Shown here one piece after another: positions 57,969 to 64,000 of a DNA stretch of 64,000 bases. The notes under the pieces are model-generated. The model was given only the letters and a program-made list of their open reading frames with translations, did not search any database and was not told the origin of the DNA. The position numbers and the translations under genes are program-made. Each line of letters begins with the position of its first letter. The first letter of the stretch is position 1. Origin of the DNA: Pengzhenrongella sp031582905 (lineage in GTDB: Bacteria; Actinomycetota; Actinomycetes; Actinomycetales; Cellulomonadaceae); contig NZ_CP133990.1 of NCBI RefSeq assembly GCF_031582905.1, positions 2,232,001 through 2,296,000 of the forward strand, read 5' to 3'.

Positions 57969-58193
57969 GTGACTGCAACGACGACGACCGAACCCCTGAC
58001 CGCGGCAGACCGTTGCGACCGCTGCAACGCCCAGGCCTATGTCCGCGTGGTGATGCCGAGCGGCGAGCTGCTGTTCTGCGCCCACCACGCCCGAGAGCAC
58101 GCCCCGAAGTTCACGGCCCTGGCCACCCACGTCCAGGACGAGACCGACCGGCTCCTCGCGGAGCACGGCGCCGGCGCCGGGGCGGTCCGCTGA
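57969..58193 (+). CDS. Small zinc-binding-type protein (DUF7455)
   Basis: A 74-residue protein that begins TEPLTAADRCDRCNAQAYVR within its first 27 residues and continues with LLFCAHHAREH. The CxxC and CAHH pairs should bind a zinc ion. Small proteins of this type sit near sigA and parE in many actinobacteria; their role is unknown. The GTG at 57969 directly precedes the conserved part. An ATG at 57936 would add 11 residues with no family match. TTACAT at 57957-57962 may be the -10 element of a leaderless message. Confidence 0.82.
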   Translation: MTATTTTEPLTAADRCDRCNAQAYVRVVMPSGELLFCAHHAREHAPKFTALATHVQDETDRLLAEHGAGAGAVR

Positions 58194-58237
58194 CGCGGAC
58201 CGGTAGCGGACGGGTCGACGACCCGCACCAGCCAGCA

Positions 58238-58277
58238 CGACATGAGGGCCCGACCGGATGGTCGGGCCCTCATGTCG
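58238..58277. terminator. Perfect 18-bp stem-loop
   Basis: Arms 58238-58255 and 58260-58277 are exact reverse complements around a GGAT loop. The hairpin lies between two converging small genes and should stop transcription from both sides. It lacks a long T-tract. Confidence 0.9.
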
Positions 58278-58356
58278 TTGTCGGGCCGACGTGTCGTGCG
58301 GCCCTCGTGTCGTGCAGGTCGGTCAGCGCAGGGGGACGGTGAGCGCCGGACCGGTC

Positions 58357-58557
58357 TCAGCGCACCTGTGCCGGCACGAAGCCGAGCAGGCCGCCCGACG
58401 CCGACGCGAACGTCTGCCGGCTGAGGAGCCGCTCGAGCGCGGAACCGGCCTCCGGTCGCTGCGGACCGGTCGGCGACATCGTCAGGTGCGCACCGCGCTC
58501 GCCTGCGGGGACGTCGCCCCGGGCCGCGTCGGTCCGCGGGAGGATGGGGTCGGACAT
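58357..58557 (-). CDS. Riboswitch-controlled 66-residue protein, unknown
   Basis: A 66-residue protein of no family I recognise. It is hydrophilic and Pro/Arg/Glu-rich at first. A conserved-looking tail follows: ALERLLSRQTFASASGG, then LLGFVPAQVR. There is no signal peptide or clear membrane helix. The ATG at 58557 has AGGAG 8 nt upstream. A class-I cyclic-di-GMP riboswitch with its own promoter lies directly upstream, so its expression should follow cyclic di-GMP levels. It is monocistronic: the perfect 18-bp hairpin lies just past its stop. Confidence 0.75.
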   Translation of the reverse strand: MSDPILPRTDAARGDVPAGERGAHLTMSPTGPQRPEAGSALERLLSRQTFASASGGLLGFVPAQVR

Positions 58558-58576
58558 GGGGTCTGCTCCTGTCGTT

Positions 58577-58655
58577 CGGTGGCCCGGCTGACCGTAGGGG
58601 TCCCGTGGCTTTGCGTCCCCGCCTCTCGACGGGTTTGCCCTTCTCGCTGACACCG
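58577..58655 (-). ncRNA. Cyclic di-GMP-I (GEMM-I) riboswitch
   Basis: The minus-strand transcript carries the GEMM-I core. P1 pairs CGGTG (58655-58651) with CACCG (58581-58577). GGGCAAACC (58640-58632) leads into a 6-bp stem, CCCGTC/GGCGGG, with a GAGA GNRA tetraloop (58627-58624). The signature GACGCAAAGCC follows (58617-58607), then P3 (CGG-GACC, loop CCTAC, GGTC-AG-CCG). AGCCGGG and CCACCGA close the motif, as in the family consensus. The Shine-Dalgarno AGGAG (58570-58566) lies 6 nt past P1, so control at translation is likely, though the direction of the switch cannot be read. Confidence 0.93.
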
Positions 58656-58658
58656 CAG

Positions 58659-58686
58659 AACGTATCGCACGAATCGGGCATGTCCA
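58659..58686 (-). promoter_or_regulatory. Promoter of the riboswitch-controlled gene
   Basis: On the minus strand TGGACA (58686-58681; five of six matches to TTGACA) is followed after 16 bp by TACGTT (58664-58659). The expected start point falls at about 58652, at the 5' edge of the riboswitch. Confidence 0.75.
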
Positions 58687-58712
58687 CCCCGTGCGGGGCC
58701 ATTTCACCCGCT

Positions 58713-58789
58713 CGCCGAGGCGGGTCCGCGCCTCGGCGGGACCGTGCCGCCGGTCGCGCCCGTCGCGCCCGGTCACGGGCGCGACGGGC
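58713..58789. other. Two strong hairpins in a divergent intergenic region
   Basis: CGCCGAGGCG (58713-58722) pairs with CGCCTCGGCG (58729-58738). Arms 58758-58771 and 58776-58789 form a perfect 14-bp stem with a GTCA loop. ATTTCACCCGC flanks the structured segment on both sides (58701-58711 and 58853-58863). Because the genes diverge here, these are not ordinary terminators. Confidence 0.7.
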
Positions 58790-58953
58790 ACGGGCGCACG
58801 GGCGCGCGGGCGCACGGGGGCCGCACGGCCGCACGGGGTATCCTCACGGCGGATTTCACCCGCGCGAACGGGTGCTGACATCCCCCGTTCACACCGGCGC
58901 GTGATAATGGCCATCGTGCCCGTCAGCCGACGCCGGCCGGAGAGGACTTCATC

Positions 58954-59202
58954 GTGGCGACGTACCTGTGCCTGGACGGACCGCTCGAGGGGCGCGCCCT
59001 GCGCTGGCGCCGACTCCCCCGGCGGGGCCGTCCGGTGACGGTGGCTCTGGTCGACGTCGGGCACGGCGTGCTCGAGGTCGAGTACCGCGTGCAGCGCCCG
59101 GCCGGCCGCTCGCGCCCCGGCGACCTCCGGTTCGTCCGCGCGCGCGACGCCTGGCACACCCCGCGGTGGCGCGCACGCACGCGGCGCCGTCTCGCGCTCT
59201 GA
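58954..59202 (+). CDS. Small basic protein, unknown
   Basis: An 82-residue Arg-rich protein. ATYLCLDGPLEGRALRWRRL begins it, and a beta-rich middle follows (VTVALVDVGHGVLEVEYRV). The GTG at 58954 has GAGAGGA about 8 nt upstream, a fair ribosome site. It is divergent from the riboswitch gene and convergent with sigA. No family is recognised. Confidence 0.65.
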   Translation: MATYLCLDGPLEGRALRWRRLPRRGRPVTVALVDVGHGVLEVEYRVQRPAGRSRPGDLRFVRARDAWHTPRWRARTRRRLAL

Positions 59203-59292
59203 CCGACGACCCCGGCCGGCCGCCCGTCCCGTGCGCGGGTGTCCCCGCCACGCCCGCACCGGCCCTCCCCGGCCCGGTACGCCACGAGACGA

Positions 59293-59339
59293 CCGTGGGC
59301 CGCGCACCGGCCTCGGCTGAGGCGGTACGCGGCCCACGG
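59293..59339. terminator. Bidirectional hairpin at the end of sigA
   Basis: CCGTGGGCCGCG (59293-59304) pairs perfectly with CGCGGCCCACGG (59328-59339), and the interior can extend the stem through CCTC/GAGG. It lies 18 bp beyond the sigA stop and also serves the convergent small gene. Confidence 0.8.
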
Positions 59340-59357
59340 CGACGTCGGCGTCCGGCG

Positions 59358-60944
59358 TCAGTCCAGGTAGTCCCGCAGGACCTGCGAGCGGCTCGGGTGC
59401 CGCAGCTTCGACATGGTCTTGGACTCGATCTGACGGATCCGCTCGCGCGTGACCCCGTAGACCTTCCCGATCTCGTCCAGGGTCTTCGGCTGGCCGTCCG
59501 TGAGGCCGAAGCGCATCGAGACGACGCCGGCCTCGCGCTCGGACAGCGTGTCGAGCACCTGGTGCAGCTGCTCCTGCAGGAGCGTGAAGCTCACGGCGTC
59601 GGCCGGGACGACGGCCTCGGAGTCCTCGATGAGGTCACCGAACTCGCTGTCCCCGTCCTCACCGAGCGGCGTGTGCAGCGAGATGGGCTCGCGGCCGTAC
59701 TTCTGGACCTCGACGACCTTCTCGGGCGTCATGTCGAGCTCCTTGGCGAGCTCCTCGGGCGTGGGCTCCCGGCCCAGGTCCTGGAGCATCTGCCGCTGCA
59801 CGCGCGCGAGCTTGTTGATGACCTCGACCATGTGCACCGGGATGCGGATGGTGCGCGCCTGGTCGGCCATGGCCCGGGTGATGGCCTGCCGGATCCACCA
59901 GGTGGCGTAGGTCGAGAACTTGTAGCCCTTGGTGTAGTCGAACTTCTCGACCGCACGGATCAGACCGAGGTTGCCTTCCTGGATCAGGTCCAGGAACAGC
60001 ATCCCGCGGCCGGTGTAGCGCTTGGCGAGCGAGACGACGAGGCGGAGGTTCGCCTCGAGCAGGTGGTTCTTGGCCCGGCGTCCGTCACCGGCGATCCACT
60101 CGAGCTCGCGCCGCATCTTGGGCTCGAGCTTGGTGCCCGAGCTCAGCCGCTCCTCGGCGAACAGGCCGGCCTCGATCCGCTTGGCGAGATCGACCTCCTG
60201 CTCGGCGTTGAGGAGCGCGACCTTGCCGATCTGCTTGAGGTAGTCCTTGACCGGGTCCGCGGTGGCGCCGGCGGTGACCACCTGCTGGGCGGGGGCGTCG
60301 TCGTCGTCGGCGTCGGAGTAGACGAAGGCACCACCCTCCTCGGGCTCGTCGCCGGTCTTGCCGGCCGGGGCGCCCTCGGCGACGACGGCGTCGTCGGCCA
60401 CCACGGCGGTGTCCTCGACGACGACGTCCTCGAGGTCACCAGAGGCGGCCTCGGGCTCGTCCTCGCTCGCCTTCTTCGCGGCGGCGGCCTTCGCTGCGGT
60501 CGCCTTGGCCGTCGTCCCCTTGGCGGCCGTGGTCTTCGCCGCGGCGGCCTTCGGGGCGGCTGCCCGCTTCGTCGCCGGCTTCGCCTCGGACGTGTCGTCG
60601 TCCGTGGCGGGGGCCGCCTTCTTGGCGGGTGCACGGCGCTTGGCCGGGGCGGGTGCGGGGGCGTCCGGGTCGACCGTCGCGCTGGTCCCCTTGCGGGCGG
60701 TGGTGGTCGCGGCGGCCACCTTGACGGTTGCGGTCACGGGCTCCGCGACGGTGACACCCGTGGCGGCCAGGCCCCGCAGCACGACCTTCAGCCGCTTGGC
60801 GTCATTGACCTGCGCGGACTCGCAGGCGACACGGAACGCCTCGGCGTCCACGGTGCCGTGCGTGCGTCCACGCGCCACGAGCTCCTGGAGTGCGGGGTGC
60901 TCGAACTCGCGCGGCAGTGCAGGATTCGGGGAGAGGGATGACAC
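59358..60944 (-). CDS. sigA: Primary RNA polymerase sigma factor (RpoD/SigA/HrdB type)
   Basis: The 528-residue main sigma factor. An N-terminal region of about 220 residues is rich in Ala, Lys and acidic residues (KAAAAKKASEDEPEAASGD). Region 1.2 starts at DPVKDYLKQIGKVALL. Region 2 contains LIQEGNLGLIRAVEKFDYTK and GYKFSTYATWWIRQAITRA, and region 4 ends in GVTRERIRQIESKTMSKLRH with PSRSQVLRDYLD. The GTG at 60944 has GAAAGG 6 nt upstream and is favoured over the TTG at 60950. The gene is intact. Confidence 0.96.
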   Translation of the reverse strand: MSSLSPNPALPREFEHPALQELVARGRTHGTVDAEAFRVACESAQVNDAKRLKVVLRGLAATGVTVAEPVTATVKVAAATTTARKGTSATVDPDAPAPAPAKRRAPAKKAAPATDDDTSEAKPATKRAAAPKAAAAKTTAAKGTTAKATAAKAAAAKKASEDEPEAASGDLEDVVVEDTAVVADDAVVAEGAPAGKTGDEPEEGGAFVYSDADDDDAPAQQVVTAGATADPVKDYLKQIGKVALLNAEQEVDLAKRIEAGLFAEERLSSGTKLEPKMRRELEWIAGDGRRAKNHLLEANLRLVVSLAKRYTGRGMLFLDLIQEGNLGLIRAVEKFDYTKGYKFSTYATWWIRQAITRAMADQARTIRIPVHMVEVINKLARVQRQMLQDLGREPTPEELAKELDMTPEKVVEVQKYGREPISLHTPLGEDGDSEFGDLIEDSEAVVPADAVSFTLLQEQLHQVLDTLSEREAGVVSMRFGLTDGQPKTLDEIGKVYGVTRERIRQIESKTMSKLRHPSRSQVLRDYLD

Positions 60945-61072
60945 GAACAACCTTTCGGCAGCGCAGGCTCGGACGTCGAGCCCCGGGGTACGTCTTCATT
61001 GTACCGGCCAGGACCCTCGCGGCGGGTCGGCGTGCGCCTCGATCGGGGGCTTGAGCGCCGCGCGTGCGCTCC

Positions 61073-61504
61073 TTACTCCGACCTAACGACGGCGTCCGGG
61101 TCACCATTCCCGCTCGGCTTGACAGCGAGCACGGGGCACGGCGCGTCGAGGAGGATGCGCTGCGCGTTCACCCCGAGGATGAGCTTGCCGACCGGGCTGC
61201 GGCGGCGCAGGCCGATGACGATGAGGACGCCGGCGTTCTCCTCGGCCGCACTGATGAGGTCCTCGGCGACGTCCCGACCCTCGGAGACCTCCCGGATGTC
61301 GTACGGGACCCCGGTGCCGTCCAGGAGCGCCCGCAGGTCCTCCGTCTGCCGCGCCTGCTCGGCCGCCGCCCCGTCGGAGGCGGGCGCGACCCGCCCGCTC
61401 AGCACGACGAGGAGCCGCGTGGAGCGTCGCTCCGCCTCGGCGATCGCCGCATCGAGCGCGGCACGGCCCTCGCGTGTGGCCAGGTACCCGACGACGATGG
61501 TCAT
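61073..61504 (-). CDS. Universal stress protein (UspA family)
   Basis: A 143-residue UspA-type protein. TIVVGYLATREGRAALDAAI opens it, and the ATP loop is LIVIGLRRRSPVGKLILGVN (G-2X-G-9X-G-type spacing), followed by DAPCPVLAVKPSG. It probably binds ATP. The ATG at 61504 has GGAGG about 6 nt upstream. As deposited, the upstream DUF4192 frame runs straight into it without a stop; I regard the two as separate genes. Confidence 0.88.
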   Translation of the reverse strand: MTIVVGYLATREGRAALDAAIAEAERRSTRLLVVLSGRVAPASDGAAAEQARQTEDLRALLDGTGVPYDIREVSEGRDVAEDLISAAEENAGVLIVIGLRRRSPVGKLILGVNAQRILLDAPCPVLAVKPSGNGDPDAVVRSE

Positions 61505-61583
61505 ACGTCCTCCGCTGCGCTCGCACGGACGGCCCGCCGATGGGCCGCCGTCGCCCCGACCGTACCGGAGGCGGTGGACGACG

Positions 61584-62782
61584 TCAGCGCGGTGTCCGTC
61601 CCCGCGGGTGCGGACCCACCCCGGCGCGAGCCCCGCGGCGAGCGCGTCGCCGAGCAGGTGGGCGAGCCGGTACGACGGGTCGACGGCCAGCGCACGGTCG
61701 AGCAGGACCCCGGCCCGTGCCCCGTCACCGCTCCACCAGGCGAGCAGGCCGAGCAGCGTGAGCGCCGGCGCCCGGGACGGTCCGGCCGCATGGCTGACGA
61801 CCAGCTCGAGGACCCGCGCGGCCGGCACGTGCAGATCGGGGTCGGGCGGCACGCCGTCGCGCGGGCTCACCACGGCACCGAGCACCTGGGCCACCTCGAC
61901 GCCCACACCGCCCGGTCCTGCTGCCGACGGGTGCAGGGACCGTTCCGGCAGGTCGCCTGCCCCCGCGACCAGCGTGAGGAGCACGGCGTCGCGCACGGGC
62001 ACGTCCGCCAGGACCGCCGCGAGGCGACCGAGCGCGGCGGCGTCCGGTCCGCGCCCACCCCGGCGCACCTCGTCGACCTCCTGGCGCCAGGCCAGCAGGC
62101 CGTCGCCGCGCCACCGTGCCACGGCCGCCGGGCCCTGCTCCTCGGCGACGACGCGCCGCGCGAGGCGGCGCGCCGCGGCGCGGGTGGCGTTGCGGCGCGC
62201 CGCCGCGGACGCGGGGACGTCCGGGACCAGCGCTTCACGGGAGTCGGCGACCATGGCGCCGGCGAGCACCATGTGGGCGCCCACCTCGGTCGACTCCAGG
62301 TCACGCAGCGGCCGGCCACCGGGCGGGCAGCAGTCCGCGTCCACGCAGTCCAGCGAGAGGTAGCCCGACGGTGCGACCACCCACACCGCGACGTCGCCGA
62401 GGAAGGCGGCAGCGGCAGCGCGGAACACCTGGACCGCGGTCGGCGTCTCCCCCGGCGCCTCGGCGGTCGCACCGTCGGACGACCGGACGTGCGAGCACGC
62501 CTCGGCGCCCACGGCCCGCGGGTCGTCGTCGGCGTACACCACGAGCACCGCGTTCGCCGCGCCGTCGCCGACGAGGTGCGTGACCAGCCGCCGCGCCAGC
62601 TGCGGGCCGAGGTCCGGGTCGGCGAGGTCGGCGAGGTCGACCCGGGCGATCAGGCCGACGCGTCCGCGCGGTGGCCTGAGGGCGACGGCGACCGCACTGC
62701 GCTCGGGTCGGAACCCGAGCTGGTAGGGAAGCAGTGCGAGCAGCTCGCGAGGCTCGCGGACCCGGATCGTGGTGGCGTCCAT
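61584..62782 (-). CDS. DUF4192 domain protein; probable frame break near the end
   Basis: A roughly 399-residue DUF4192 protein. LLALLPYQLGFRPERSAVAV at the N-terminus and YLSLDCVDADCCPPGGRPLR (about residues 144-163) are typical. The C-terminal half includes LLGLLAWWSGDGARAGVLLD, a repeat-like helical part. The family is actinobacterial and of unknown function, commonly upstream of sigA. As deposited, the frame continues into the stress-protein gene. One extra base in the C4 run 61600-61603 would end it at 61584 after GWVRTRGGRTPR. The ATG at 62782 is clear. Confidence 0.78.
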
Positions 62783-62927
62783 GGGCTACAGGCAACCGCG
62801 GCGTCGCACCACGACCGGCCGCCACCTGTCGCTGGTGTGGACACCCGCGCAGGCGCCCTGCCTGGGGGCGGGACACCGGCCCGAGCACCGGGCGGGTCAC
62901 CGGGCACCACCGGGGTGCACCACCGGG

Positions 62928-62960
62928 CACACCACCGGCACACCACCGGCACACCACCGG
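62928..62960. repeat. Three 11-bp tandem repeats
   Basis: CACACCACCGG is repeated exactly three times (62928-62938, 62939-62949, 62950-62960), with degenerate CACCGGG copies before it. The 317-bp interval 62783-63099 between DUF4192 and the polyprenyl synthetase holds no gene that I can support. The repeats precede the latter's promoter by about 130 bp. Confidence 0.75.
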
Positions 62961-63087
62961 CACGGGACCTCGGCGCCGCCCGTCCGTCGAGGAGGACCTC
63001 CCCGGCGCACGGGCGCGCGGACCGTCACGACGTGCGGACCGCGACCGTCGGCGGGCGGGTGCGGGCAACGGGAGGACCCGTGCTGCG

Positions 63088-63093
63088 TAGGCT
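63088..63093 (+). promoter_or_regulatory. Leaderless-type -10 element of the polyprenyl synthetase
   Basis: TAGGCT lies 6 nt before the GTG at 63100. A GGAGG at 63071-63075 is too far upstream to serve as a ribosome site for that codon. Confidence 0.6.
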
Positions 63094-63099
63094 GCCCGC

Positions 63100-64000
63100 G
63101 TGATCCGAACCGCCGCCGCCCTGGTCGACGTCGAGGAGGTCCGACCACGGGTCGACGCCCTCCTGGCCCAGTACGTGTCCGCCGAGCGGGTCGTCCTGAC
63201 CACCCTGGGTCCGGACAGCGCCGTGCTCACCGACGCGGTGACCCAGATGCTCTCCGGCGGGAAGCGGCTGCGCGCGGCGTTCTGCTACTGGTCGTTCCGG
63301 GCGCACGGCGGCCGCAGCGGCACGCCGGAGGCGGACGCCGTCCTGCGCGTGGGTGCGGCCCTGGAGCTCTTCCAGGCGGCGGCCCTCTTCCACGACGACG
63401 TCATGGACGACTCCGACACCCGTCGCGGGCTGCCCGCGGCCCATCGCACCTTCGCGGCGCTGCACGAGCGCTCGGGGTGGTCGGGTAGCCACGACCGCTT
63501 CGGTGAGGCTGCCGCGATCCTGCTGGGGGACCTGACGCTGGTGGCGAGCGAGTCGCAGTTCAGCCGCGCGACCGCCGCGCTCGATCCGTCGGTCGCGTCC
63601 GCGGCCCGTGACGTCTTCGACCTCATGCGGACCGAGGTCACCGCCGGGCAGTACCTCGACGTCCTCGCGCAGGCGCTCCCCTGGGGCGAGGACCCCGCCT
63701 CGGACGAGGCCCGAGCCCGCGAGGTCATCCGGGCGAAGTCGGCCCGCTACAGCGTCGAGCACCCCATCGTGCTCGGGGCTGCTCTCGCCGGGGCCGACGC
63801 GGCACAACGTCGCGCCTGCAGCGCGTTCGGGCTCCCGCTCGGCGAGGCCTTCCAGCTGCGGGACGACCTCCTCGGCGTCTTCGGCGACCCCGCCGCGACC
63901 GGCAAGCCGGCCGGCGACGACGTCCGGGAGGGCAAGCGCACCGTCCTCGTCGCCCGCGCCATGGCCGCCGGGGACCAGGCGCAGCGTGCGCTCCTGCGGT
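63100..64000 (+). CDS. Polyprenyl diphosphate synthase (partial, runs off the window)
   Basis: A trans-prenyltransferase making long-chain isoprenyl diphosphates for menaquinone or cell-wall carriers from units supplied by the dxs pathway. The visible 300 residues include SGGKRLRAAFCYW, the first Asp-rich motif FHDDVMDDSDTRRG near residue 100, and the second, FQLRDDLLGVFGDP. The C-terminal end lies beyond 64000. The GTG at 63100 follows TAGGCT by 6 nt, so the message is probably leaderless. There is no break in the visible frame. Confidence 0.92.
   Translation, partial: MIRTAAALVDVEEVRPRVDALLAQYVSAERVVLTTLGPDSAVLTDAVTQMLSGGKRLRAAFCYWSFRAHGGRSGTPEADAVLRVGAALELFQAAALFHDDVMDDSDTRRGLPAAHRTFAALHERSGWSGSHDRFGEAAAILLGDLTLVASESQFSRATAALDPSVASAARDVFDLMRTEVTAGQYLDVLAQALPWGEDPASDEARAREVIRAKSARYSVEHPIVLGAALAGADAAQRRACSAFGLPLGEAFQLRDDLLGVFGDPAATGKPAGDDVREGKRTVLVARAMAAGDQAQRALLR

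Noticed and set aside
58713..58789. Treating the paired hairpins as a transcription terminator
   Set aside because: They lie between divergent promoters, so neither flanking gene would be ended by them.

Overview
This 64 kb window is high-GC actinobacterial chromosome. The gene set (sigA, sepH, parC/parE, dut, suhB, and DUF3000, DUF3093, DUF3159, DUF3710, DUF4192, DUF4193, DUF5998 proteins), the glycosidase block and the general layout fit the order Micrococcales. A Cellulomonas-like organism is my best guess, by inference from gene content only. No tRNA, rRNA, CRISPR array, prophage or insertion sequence was seen.

Layout. Positions 0.2-12.6 kb are accessory-like: an AlkZ/YcaQ-type winged-helix protein, a divergent glycosidase cluster (GH127 plus GH43-like, opposite GH27) probably acting on L-arabinose or galactose side chains, a glutamine amidotransferase, an AraC regulator, zapE, a RibD-like reductase and an ATP-grasp ligase coupled to gnd. 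Positions 14-28.5 kb hold housekeeping genes: DUF3000, a LuxR-type regulator and ribonuclease D; a fadA-fadB beta-oxidation pair; two small regulator modules (DUF2975/XRE and ArsR/SRPBCC); dxs; guaB1; a Nudix hydrolase and a phosphotransferase. Positions 28.7-37.2 kb carry a DUF4349 lipoprotein, a solitary PIN protein, a rhodanese, aconitase with a palindromic operator and a TrmA-type RNA methyltransferase. Positions 37.3-40.7 kb form a potassium module (KimA-like permease divergent from two TrkA-type proteins). Positions 40.7-64 kb are the conserved actinobacterial core, ending in a truncated polyprenyl synthetase.

The most notable non-coding element is a class-I cyclic-di-GMP (GEMM-I) riboswitch at 58577-58655 (minus strand). 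It has its own promoter and precedes an unrecognised 66-codon gene. The 396-bp divergent interval that holds it also carries two strong hairpins and a repeated 11-mer.

Two global properties matter to any reader. First, about 24 short indels, nearly all single-base losses in G or C runs, break otherwise intact reading frames, including gnd, parC, dut and guaB1. They look like sequencing or assembly errors, not pseudogenes, so composite coordinates are given. Second, at least 15 genes have a TANNNT hexamer 6-8 nt before the start codon and no Shine-Dalgarno sequence, which points to widespread leaderless transcription.
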